A DNA stretch of 18,969 bases, from positions 1 through 18,969 of the forward strand of contig URCT01000041.1 of assembly GCA_900546385.1 (NCBI GenBank), given 5' to 3'. Of this stretch, positions 7,387-14,500 are shown in pieces; position 1 is the stretch's first letter; every line of letters begins with the position of its first letter. The notes beneath the pieces were generated by a model that ran no database searches, was not told the origin of the DNA, and was given only the letters and a program-made list of their open reading frames with translations. The DNA comes from an uncultured Eubacteriales bacterium. GTDB taxonomy: Bacteria; Bacillota; Clostridia; Oscillospirales; CAG-382. Made by a program: the position numbers and the translations under genes.

Positions 7387-7649
7387 GTTTCCGTCGCATC
7401 CTCTCCGTATTGCAGGATAATCATTCTGCAAGCTTCACAAAGACAGGCTTCCATGCTTGTGCGGCCGCCGACCTTTAACGCGGTGAGCGGCACGAAGCCT
7501 TTTACATTTTTCGCATTTTCCAAGGCTCTCGGCACTTCGTTTGCGAAGCTGAAAGCACCGTCTTTGCTGCTGAATAAATACCCTTTTCGCATTTCTTTTC
7601 CGCATTTCGGACACAAGACCGATTTTTTATTGTTTACAGTTGTTTTCAT
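7383..7649 (-). CDS. DUF6487-type zinc-ribbon protein
   Basis: 88 residues. An N-terminal CPKCGKEMRKGYL (Cys13, Cys16) and a C-terminal CLCEAC (Cys71, Cys74) give two CxxC knuckles, as in the DUF6487 zinc-ribbon family. The function is unknown. It is coupled on both sides: its ATG overlaps the tetR stop and its stop overlaps the membrane-protein start (ATGA each). Probable cytosolic zinc-binding protein. Confidence 0.8.
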   Translation of the reverse strand: MKTTVNNKKSVLCPKCGKEMRKGYLFSSKDGAFSFANEVPRALENAKNVKGFVPLTALKVGGRTSMEACLCEACRMIILQYGEDATET

Positions 7650-8272
7650 AGAGAAAGTCCCTTTCTGTAACCGGATTCGATTTTGGCAATAAAGCGGTCA
7701 ATATGTGCACGGAGCTGCGGCGCAATGCTTTCTTTTTCGCCTGCTCCGTCGTAAATGCTGTAAAGCAAGAACATCGGCCCATAAAACTCTAAAGCCAGCT
7801 GCATGGCAGCCTCGTCGGAATCCGTCAGCTTTCGGAAGATTGCCGCCATATACACGGTCGGACCGGTCGCCAGATAATCGTGATAAAGTCCGGCAAGCTT
7901 TGGATCCCGGTATTGCTCCAGCGTCAGCATTTTGCGGAAATTGGAAGAAAAACGCTCTTTCGTCCAATGGTCAAACTGCGCCATGCTGTATGTGCGGATC
8001 TTTTCAATCGGCGTTTTCAGATACGCCTCCGCAAAGCCATCCGGTTCCGTTTCCGGCATTTCGTAGGCTTCGGCGCGCTCATAATCCATTTTGTTCATCT
8101 GTTCCACAATGCTGTCTAAAATCTCTTGCTTGCTCGTATAGTGCTTATACAAGGCGCCTTTGGTAATTCCTAACGCTCCTGCAATGTCGCTCATGGAAGT
8201 TCCCAAATATCCGCTCTGTGCAAAAAGCTCAAGCGCGGTTTCCAAAATGCGTTCTTTCGTATCTCCGGCCAT
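7646..8272 (-). CDS. TetR-family transcriptional repressor (autoregulated)
   Basis: 208 residues. The N-terminal DNA-binding domain is classic: KERILETALELFAQSGYLGT, then MSDIAGALGITKGALYKHY (helix-turn-helix about residues 24-46). The C-terminal ligand domain is variable and ends in a helix-rich region. Start 8272 is chosen because GAGGAG lies 7 nt upstream; the longer frame from 8287 has no ribosome site. The gene leads the leftward operon and its promoter carries two copies of the same palindromic half-site, which supports self-repression with release by an unknown ligand. The ligand and other targets cannot be told. Confidence 0.9.
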   Translation of the reverse strand: MAGDTKERILETALELFAQSGYLGTSMSDIAGALGITKGALYKHYTSKQEILDSIVEQMNKMDYERAEAYEMPETEPDGFAEAYLKTPIEKIRTYSMAQFDHWTKERFSSNFRKMLTLEQYRDPKLAGLYHDYLATGPTVYMAAIFRKLTDSDEAAMQLALEFYGPMFLLYSIYDGAGEKESIAPQLRAHIDRFIAKIESGYRKGLSL

Positions 8273-8292
8273 AATTTCGCTCCTCAAATTAA

Positions 8293-8310
8293 AGTAACCG
8301 TTCGGTTACT
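8293..8310. promoter_or_regulatory. Palindromic TetR operator, downstream copy
   Basis: AGTAACCGTTCGGTTACT: 8-bp perfect arms around a TT centre, lying over the expected transcription start. Size and symmetry fit a TetR-family dimer site. Confidence 0.8.
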
Positions 8311-8313
8311 ATG

Positions 8314-8342
8314 ATCATAGCAAACGAACGGTTACTTGTCAA
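8314..8342 (-). promoter_or_regulatory. Sigma-A promoter of the tetR operon
   Basis: Minus-strand TTGACA (8342-8337) and TATGAT (8319-8314) are separated by exactly 17 nt. Near-consensus promoter; expected start of transcription near 8307. It may be the main promoter for the whole leftward block, since no clear promoter is seen again until the AraC-type gene. Confidence 0.88.
8324..8338. promoter_or_regulatory. TetR operator half-site, copy in the promoter spacer
   Basis: CGAACGGTTACTTG repeats the half-site of the downstream operator (CAAGTAACCGTTCG on the minus strand) and fills the spacer between -35 and -10. The left arm is degenerate. Two occupied sites would block RNA polymerase strongly. 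Confidence 0.65.
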
Positions 8343-8422
8343 GAGGTTTTTGCGACATTTTCAAAAAAATCCGATTATCTACCGGCCGCAGAAAAGCCGC
8401 CGCTTTTTGTTTTCCAAAACGC

Positions 8423-8451
8423 TGGACAATGTCGATGGTTTGTGCTATAAT
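8423..8451 (+). promoter_or_regulatory. Sigma-A promoter of the NERD gene
   Basis: TGGACA (8423-8428), 17-nt spacer, TATAAT (8446-8451), with TG two bases before the -10 (extended -10). It lies 74 nt upstream of the GTG start. The preceding 80 nt (8343-8422) show no feature. Confidence 0.8.
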
Positions 8452-8525
8452 CATGAAAACACGCAAAGCAAAACGCATCGCTTGTACAAGAACGGAAAAT
8501 TCCGATAACGGAGGTTTGAAAAGCC

Positions 8526-9128
8526 GTGATTCCTGTAATTTTAATAAGTGCGGCAGTCATCGCCGTCCTTCTGATCTTCGTTGTGTATGCCGCCAAAAGC
8601 GGTTTTCTTAAAACACTTTTCGAGCCGCCGGAACGAAGAGCCGGCAGAATGGGCGAAGAGCAGGCGACAGCCGCTATACGGGAGTGCCTTCGCGCCGGCG
8701 ATTGTCTGTATACCAATGTGGAAAAAGCGTATGACGGACAACGGACGGAATTTGATAATATCATCGTCAACCAATACGGCGTTTTTATCATCGAGGTCAA
8801 AAACTATGTTGGACAGCTTTCCGGAAAAGAAGATGACTACGAATGGCAGAAAACCAAAGTTACGGATGCCGGAAATTTGTATATCAAGACCGTCCGCAAC
8901 CCGATCCGGCAGGTCAAACGGCAAATCTATATTCTATCCAAATATCTGTACTATTACGGCGTGGAGGCGTATGTAAAGGGCTACGTCTTACTGTTGGAAG
9001 GCAACAGCCCGGTCGAAAGCGCGTATGTCCTTTCAAGCGTCCATGCCATCGACCGCGCTTTACATACAAAAGGCTATAAAACACTATCCGCGGGAACACT
9101 TGAAACCATCAATGAGTTGTTAAAGTAA
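8526..9128 (+). CDS. Membrane-anchored NERD-domain (nuclease-related) protein
   Basis: 200 residues starting with GTG; GGAGG lies 11 nt upstream at 8510-8514. An N-terminal transmembrane helix (residues 2-23, VILISAAVIAVLLIFVV) is followed by the NERD domain: GEEQATAAI (43-51), TEFDNIIVNQYGVFIIEVKNY (split as Asp77 and Glu90-x-Lys92), which matches the PD-(D/E)xK restriction-endonuclease-like active-site layout. NERD proteins are inferred nucleases or DNA-processing factors; few have been tested. The gene stands alone with its own promoter and terminator, so it is probably not part of the recombinase switch next to it. Confidence 0.88.
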   Translation: MIPVILISAAVIAVLLIFVVYAAKSGFLKTLFEPPERRAGRMGEEQATAAIRECLRAGDCLYTNVEKAYDGQRTEFDNIIVNQYGVFIIEVKNYVGQLSGKEDDYEWQKTKVTDAGNLYIKTVRNPIRQVKRQIYILSKYLYYYGVEAYVKGYVLLLEGNSPVESAYVLSSVHAIDRALHTKGYKTLSAGTLETINELLK

Positions 9129-9182
9129 AACAAGCTGCCCTTGTTCGCCGACACCACTCAACAGCTTTGTTTCGAAAAAGGG

Positions 9183-9218
9183 AATCCGCTTTTGCCTGTT
9201 CGGCAGAAGCGGATTTTT
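9183..9218 (+). terminator. Terminator of the NERD gene
   Basis: A 14-bp stem with one T-G pair (9183-9196 with 9202-9215) has loop TGTTC and ends in TTTTT. It isolates the NERD transcript from the recombinase gene. Confidence 0.88.
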
Positions 9219-9256
9219 CGTATGCATTTGTGTGTAAAAAGAAAGGTGCATTCGTT

Positions 9257-10096
9257 ATGAAAAGAATAACCGAGAGTCGTATTCACAATTTCCGAGAGTA
9301 TTTGATCCATGAGGAAAAAAGCAAAGCAACCGTGGAAAAATACGTGCGTGACGTAACAGCCTTTGCCACATGGCTTGGCAGCGCAGCGCTAAATAAAATG
9401 AAAGTGTTGGAATACAAAGAGTATTTGTTAGATACCTATGCACCCTCCAGTGTCAATTCCGTGCTGTCCTCCCTAAACGGCTTTTTTGATTTCTGCGAAA
9501 CCGGCGCTTTCAAAGTAAAAACCTTGAAAATCCAACGCCGCATCTTCTTGCGCAAAGAAAAAGAGCTGACCAAAGCGGAATATGAGCGCTTGCTTTGCGC
9601 AGCCAAAGCCGCCGGAAACCGAAAGCTGTATTTGCTCATGCAAACCATCTGTGCCACCGGCATTCGCGTGTCCGAGCTGCGCTTTATCAATATCGAGGCC
9701 TTGCGGAGCGGACAGGCAACCATTAACTTAAAAGGCAAGATGCGCGTGATCATGCTGCCGCAGGAGTTATGCAAAATGCTGAAAAAATATGCACAGACGC
9801 AGAAAATCCGTTCCGGCAGTATTTTCGTGACCAAAAATGGCCGACCGCTCGACCGAAGCAATATCTGGAAATGCATGAAAGTACTTTGTAAAGCCGCCGG
9901 CGTTGACCCGGAAAAAGTCTTTCCGCATAACCTGCGGCACTTGTTTGCCAGAACCTATTATAACAAACGTAAGGATATTGTGCGGTTAGCCGATATCCTC
10001 GGCCATTCTTCGGTCAATACCACCCGTATCTATACCATGGACAGCGGCGAAGTGTGTCGGAAACAAATACAAAAACTCGGACTTTTGCGGTGTTGA
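9257..10096 (+). CDS. Tyrosine site-specific recombinase, probable DNA invertase of the adjacent switch
   Basis: 279 residues from ATG 9257 (GAAAGG upstream; the 30 extra codons in frame cover the previous terminator and are not used). An N-terminal SAM-like core-binding domain (about 1-90, KSKATVEKYVRDVTAFATWL) precedes the catalytic domain (about 103-279). All catalytic residues are visible: Arg137 in CATGIRVSELR, Lys159/161 in LKGKMRVIMLP, His224 and Arg227 in PHNLRHLFART, His250 in ILGHSSVNTT, Tyr259 in TRIYTMD. It is the size of free-standing Xer-like invertases rather than larger phage or ICE integrases, and there is no excisionase, relaxase or att-tRNA nearby. Its stop codon is 12 nt from the first of three palindromic sites, which points to those as its substrates. 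Whether it is truly the invertase is inference from position. Confidence 0.93.
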   Translation: MKRITESRIHNFREYLIHEEKSKATVEKYVRDVTAFATWLGSAALNKMKVLEYKEYLLDTYAPSSVNSVLSSLNGFFDFCETGAFKVKTLKIQRRIFLRKEKELTKAEYERLLCAAKAAGNRKLYLLMQTICATGIRVSELRFINIEALRSGQATINLKGKMRVIMLPQELCKMLKKYAQTQKIRSGSIFVTKNGRPLDRSNIWKCMKVLCKAAGVDPEKVFPHNLRHLFARTYYNKRKDIVRLADILGHSSVNTTRIYTMDSGEVCRKQIQKLGLLRC

Positions 10097-10108
10097 TGGC
10101 ATAAAAAA

Positions 10109-10135
10109 GCCACATAATCAGAATTATGTGGTAGA
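10109..10135 (+). repeat. Recombination-site candidate IR-1 (also a leftward terminator)
   Basis: 27-bp unit containing arms CCACATAAT (10110-10118) and ATTATGTGG (10123-10131) around centre CAGA, then TAGA. It is identical to the copy at 10222-10248. Read leftward, the hairpin is followed by CTTTTTTAT, so it could also stop transcripts coming from the promoters to its right. Confidence 0.8.
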
Positions 10136-10166
10136 AATCAAATTTATTCCCAAACTTACAGAAAAT

Positions 10167-10195
10167 ATTATAACATCAAAAATTCAATTTGTCAA
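10167..10195 (-). promoter_or_regulatory. Consensus promoter P1, pointing left
   Basis: Minus-strand TTGACA (10195-10190), 17-nt spacer, TATAAT (10172-10167): a perfect sigma-A consensus. It fires toward the 3' end of the recombinase gene and meets IR-1 about 30 nt after its expected start. With no gene to its left on that strand, its present direction looks unproductive. Confidence 0.88.
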
Positions 10196-10221
10196 CAAGT
10201 TTTTGTAAAAAAGTGTAAAAT

Positions 10222-10248
10222 GCCACATAATCAGAATTATGTGGTAGA
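10222..10248 (+). repeat. Recombination-site candidate IR-2, direct copy of IR-1
   Basis: Identical over 27 bp to IR-1 and in the same orientation, 113 bp to the right. The flanking 19-nt spacer and the promoter that follows are also related to those after IR-1, showing a tandem duplication of a site-plus-promoter unit. Confidence 0.8.
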
Positions 10249-10278
10249 TGTGTATATTTTTCTTTTGCTTACGGAGAT

Positions 10279-10307
10279 ATTATATCATCTAAAATCGTAA
10301 TTGTCAA
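10279..10307 (-). promoter_or_regulatory. Consensus promoter P2, pointing left
   Basis: Minus-strand TTGACA (10307-10302), 17-nt spacer, TATAAT (10284-10279): again perfect consensus, placed relative to IR-2 as P1 is to IR-1 (35 versus 36 nt). It points away from the TetR-type gene at 10578. Confidence 0.88.
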
Positions 10308-10490
10308 TAATTTAGAAGAAATTTTGGCAATTTTCGTCAATTTGCAGTGATTTTTACAAAACTTACAGACCAATGCTATCTGTGATTTTAACATTGGCCT
10401 TGTTTTGTTGTCGTATTTTACACGATTATAGCTTTGAAAAAGCGATTTCAAGAATAACTTGGTATATCTTTTCCTGCCATCGGTCATAAG

Positions 10491-10517
10491 TCTGCAACAT
10501 AATTCTGATTATGTTGC
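10491..10517 (-). repeat. Recombination-site candidate IR-3, inverted copy
   Basis: On the minus strand it matches IR-1/IR-2 at 24 of 27 positions, with the same asymmetric centre CAGA, so it is in inverted orientation. Its palindrome is longer: arms TGCAACATAAT (10493-10503) and ATTATGTTGCA (10508-10518). Two of the three differences from IR-1 are paired (C-G replaced by A-T), which keeps the dyad and implies selection on symmetry. Confidence 0.78.
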
Positions 10518-10577
10518 AAATATATTTTTTTGCTGCAATTAAAACGGATGTTCAAACGGATTCGGAAGGTGATATAT

Positions 10578-11165
10578 ATGAACATTTCTTCCTATGAAAC
10601 AGTGACCGAAAGTGAACTGCTGGGAAAGGTGTTTCCGTTTTTGGTGGAACGCGGCCTTGAAAATATCACAATTCGCGAACTCTGTAAGGGAACAGGCCTT
10701 GTGCAGGGCAGCTTGTATTATTGGTTCGGCGATAAAACAACCATTGTCTGCGAAGCGACCGAATATGGCTTAAAAAAGGTGACCGATGAAATTTTCCGGT
10801 ATGTTTTTTCAAACCTCGATCATTTGCGTGACTTTTTCGACGGCTGCTTGGACGAGGTCGAAAAGTATACCAAAGAGCTCCGTTTTGTTTATCAAATGGC
10901 GGCAAGCCCGCTCTACGGAGAACAGATCCGTTCGACCGGAAATAATTTTAATGCGATTTACGATGCCTATATCCGAAAACTGGCCGAACGTCTGAATTAT
11001 GACCAACAACGGCTGCGACCGCTTGTTTATCTGTTTATTTCGGCTGTGCTCGATTATGTGATTTGGCAGGAGAGGGAAAAATCCCAAATGCAGTTGGAGT
11101 TTATCTATTCCGTCTTGCACGATGCTGTCTGCAGTCAAGAGAAAGGACTTAAAAGCGATCGGTAA
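10578..11165 (+). CDS. TetR-family-like regulator downstream of the switch
   Basis: 195 residues. The N-terminal helix-turn-helix is ITIRELCKGTGLVQGSLYYWF (about 31-50), the TetR pattern, followed by GDKTTIVCEA. The C-terminal helical domain is unlike the 7646-8272 repressor. Start 10578 is chosen for GGAAGG 8 nt upstream; the longer frame from 10530 begins inside the leader. It is the first gene to the right of IR-3 and would be the first gene transcribed if the promoter segment flips. It may control the secreted-protein genes or itself. Its stop is 6 nt before the next start. No palindrome besides the IR sites was seen in its leader, so the IR sites as its operators remain an alternative. 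Confidence 0.87.
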   Translation: MNISSYETVTESELLGKVFPFLVERGLENITIRELCKGTGLVQGSLYYWFGDKTTIVCEATEYGLKKVTDEIFRYVFSNLDHLRDFFDGCLDEVEKYTKELRFVYQMAASPLYGEQIRSTGNNFNAIYDAYIRKLAERLNYDQQRLRPLVYLFISAVLDYVIWQEREKSQMQLEFIYSVLHDAVCSQEKGLKSDR

Positions 11166-11171
11166 ATATGT

Positions 11172-11438
11172 ATGGAGATTTTGGAACAGATTCGACGGAT
11201 TGTCGGCTGTCCGCTCATCAGTGATCTGCGGTATGGCGTATCAAACCGCTTTGCACAATGGATCTTGAAGGATCCGTCGTTTGAAAGCTGTCCGCTTGCG
11301 GAGCTTTCGGACGCAGTGAATTATATATTTGGAGAAACGATCCGGTTTGAGAGTAAAGAAGCTGTCCGCGCGTTTCTGAAGGAACGGCTGAAACCGGAAA
11401 ACACAAACAAAACGCCGGAGCCGCGCAAAAAGCGGTAA
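11172..11438 (+). CDS. Small uncharacterised protein coupled to the TetR-type gene
   Basis: 88 residues, mixed helical, no signal peptide or membrane helix, with a basic proline-containing tail (TPEPRKKR). I do not recognise the family. It starts 6 nt after the TAA of the regulator with no obvious ribosome site of its own, so translation is probably coupled. The 124 nt that follow (11439-11562) contain no clear promoter or terminator, so this operon may run on into the large secreted-protein gene. Confidence 0.65.
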   Translation: MEILEQIRRIVGCPLISDLRYGVSNRFAQWILKDPSFESCPLAELSDAVNYIFGETIRFESKEAVRAFLKERLKPENTNKTPEPRKKR

Positions 11439-11562
11439 GGACGTGAAAGGATGTGAACGGGTTGAAAGGAATAAAGCTGTGCGTCGTGTACGGCAAATGG
11501 CGCGACTAATCGAAACTGACCAAACAAAATAAAAAAGAAGATACAGAAAGGAAAACAGAAAA

Positions 11563-14500
11563 ATGAAACGATTTTTAAGCATTTTATTATCCGTGGCAAT
11601 GGTCATGACAATGATGCCGGTTGCGTTTGCCGAACCTGTGTCGGAGAACGGCGTTGACTTTGCAGCGGAAACCGTTGAAACGGCGGTTGAAGCGGTGCAG
11701 GGGACGGCGGCAGAGCTGTCGGCAGCGGATGAAGTTTCGTATTCGAAGGATGGCGGTTCTACGTGGACGAATTCGACGTTGGTTGGGGCTGTTACAGCTA
11801 TTGGGACTGGTACCGGTACGATTAAGGTGAAAAAAGACGTCACGGTTACGAGTGAATTGAAAATTACCGGTAATGTTACCATAGTTGCCGACGGAAAAGA
11901 TGTTACAATAAAAAGAGGAAGTGCTATAACCGGTGCACCGGTTATATCTGTTGCAAGCGGAGCAACACTCAACCTCGGAACGGAAACAGCTATGGAAAAC
12001 ACACTGACCATTGACGGCGGTGCAGTATGGAATGGCAATGAAGGGTATCCGAATACGGAAGCAGATCAATGGAGTGACAAGTCTAACAATACCGGCGTGC
12101 GTGGAAATTTTGCAATCATTCGTACAGACGGAACTTTCAATATGTATGAAAATGTTATTTTGCAAAATAACCACAATAATACTTCTATTTACGATAATCA
12201 TAGCGGCGGTGGTGTTGATATAGAGAACACGGGCGTGTTCAATATGTATGGCGGAAAGATATGGAAGTGCTCATCTGCATCACAGGCAGAATGGGGCGGC
12301 GGTGTAACAGTTGCAGGTTTGGACCACGAATTAGAGACTCCGGCAACATTTAATATGTACGGCGGAGAGATTTGCTATAATACTGCCGGTATCGGCGGCG
12401 GTGTATCTGTAGGCAATCCTAATGGTACTCACAATCATCCGGCTATTTTTAATATGTATAACGGCAACATTCACCACAATAAAGCTGGTAGTATGAATGC
12501 GTACAGCGGTGCCGGTGTTTATGTTGCGGATAATGCCGTTTTTACAATGAAAGATGGCAGCATAACGGAAAATACAGCCGAGGCTAAAAACGGGTATGCA
12601 TTAGGTGGTGGCGTGGAGTCTGTTGGTACATTTAATATGAACGGTGGAACAATCAGCGGAAACACTGCTAATAATGGCGGCGCCGGCATTTTCTTAATGT
12701 ACAATAACAATGTTGACTGTACAGCAAATATCACAGGTGGAAATATCATTAACAATAACGGTGAAGGTATTTTCATCAATGATACGAAAGCATACCTGAA
12801 AATTTCGGGAAATGTTAATATAAGCGGCAACACAACAACCGGAATCTATATTGAAGATGGTGCTGCTCCGATCAATGTGGACGGCGCACTGACTGCTGCA
12901 AATGCCATTGATGTGAATTCCGCAGTCACGGACGACGGAACGGTTATCGTAACATTTGCGGATGGCTTAAATGCTTCGGACTACACAAGTGCGTTTAAGC
13001 ACGCAAGCAAAAATCTGCTTGTTAAAGAGAATGCCCTTGTTATCGGTGTTCAGACATATTCTGTCACCGTAATAGATCCTATATATATGGCTGCAACATA
13101 TCCGGGAGGAACTGATTCAAAAATAGGTACGATTACAGTAACAGGCGCAAGTGATTTGGCAGCAGTTCCGGAAGGTACGAAATTGACGCTTGCAATCACT
13201 GCAGCGGACGACACCAAAGCTAAAAACCACACATTTGTAAAATGGGTTGTCAAAACAGCAGGTGGCGAAGATGTTACTGTTACCGATAACAAATTCACCA
13301 TGCCCGGCGAAGCAGTAACGGTAACGGCTGAATATGTGCCTGACATTCAAATGACATTCTATGCCGGTCCATCTGCCGATACAACATATGAATGTAAGAA
13401 TTACACATGGAACGGAGACGGCACTATTACTTACACAATGCCCGGCAACAAAGGAACATTAACAATATCTACACCGAACGGCTTTAAGTTGTGGCAGTAT
13501 ATAGTTGATGACGAAACTAAAACCCCGACCGTTACGGCAAACGATGTCGTTACTGTAACTGTAAATACCAATGAGGGGTATACATTTAACGGTATCAAGA
13601 GTGTTACATCGCAGATGGGCAATCTTAACGGCATAATCAATAATTCAGGAACATACACTTTCTCTGTTCCTGTCGGTACATTTAATAATTATAAAGGTAC
13701 ACAAAATGCTTATATCATTCTTGACATAACGACAAATCAGTATAATATAACAAAAAACTACAACACCGATGAGGGTTCGGTTCAAGTTGTATATAGAAGT
13801 GATACAAGTACAGAAATATCAAAGGCATATCATGGTTCAACAATCTGGGTTGGTGTGGAACCTAATTCAAACTACAAAGTAAAATCGGTTAAGGTAACGG
13901 ACAAGAATAATGTAGAAGTAACGCTTGATACAACATATGTAGCTAAGTATAACACATGGGCTTTTACCATGCCTAAGAGTGATGTTACAGTAAGCGTCGA
14001 ATTCGAACTCGATGCTTGTGCAATCACAACCGATATAAAGAACGGCACAATTTCAGGCATTACAAGCCCTGCTGTTATCGGAAGAAATGTTTCGTTCACG
14101 CTTGCACCGACAGACGACACCTATAAGCTTGACAGCTACAAGGTATACAAGACCGACAACGAATCCACAACGGTTGATGTTACCGAATCCAACGGCACAT
14201 ACACCTTCACCATGCCTGACTCCCCGGTCACCGTTTCGGCAACCTTCGTCAAGAAGAAGCACGCCGTTACGGTTGACATTCAAGGCGAAACTGCCGGCGG
14301 CACGGTAAGCATTAATAAAAACTCGCCTGTCACGGTCGGTGAAGAAGTTCATGTGACCGTAGATACCAATGCCCACTACGTGCTTGCATCCTTGACGATG
14401 AACGACACGGATATTATGTCGTCAAAATCGTTCACCATGCCGAACAAAGCAGTTACCATTAAGGCTGCTTTTGAAAAAACAAAGCATGAACTTGTCTATG

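Larger units (their letters stand above)
10136..10490. other. Putative invertible promoter segment
   Basis: AT-rich non-coding DNA between IR-1 and IR-3; the inner segment between IR-2 and IR-3 is 10249-10490. It holds P1, IR-2, P2, a hairpin CCAATG/CATTGG (10370-10375 with 10392-10397), and a weaker leftward promoter-like pair (TTGAAA 10451-10446, 15-nt spacer, TATAAT 10430-10425). All strong promoters read left. Inversion between IR-3 and IR-2 would turn P2 toward the genes on the right; inversion between IR-3 and IR-1 would turn both. Current state is therefore read as OFF. No good rightward promoter was found here. The structure is clear; inversion itself is inferred. Confidence 0.7.

Noticed and set aside
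8311..8611. Plus-strand frames over the tetR-NERD gap
   Set aside because: They run through two well-defined promoters and the ribosome site of the NERD gene and have no ribosome site or motif of their own.
9257..10096. Integrase of a phage or conjugative element
   Set aside because: No tRNA, no direct att repeats bounding an island, no relaxase, excisionase or phage genes; the inverted sites directly after the gene fit an invertase better.
10425..10451. Third leftward promoter in the invertible segment (TTGAAA, TATAAT)
   Set aside because: The 15-nt spacer is too short for good activity and it lies across a small hairpin; kept only as a weak possibility in the segment description.
10109..10517. 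CRISPR array
   Set aside because: Only three repeat copies, one of them inverted, with unequal gaps containing promoters; no cas genes nearby.
11241..12038. Minus-strand open frame of 265 codons across the start of the giant gene
   Set aside because: It covers the coupled small gene, the ribosome site and the signal peptide of well-supported plus-strand genes and shows no domain.
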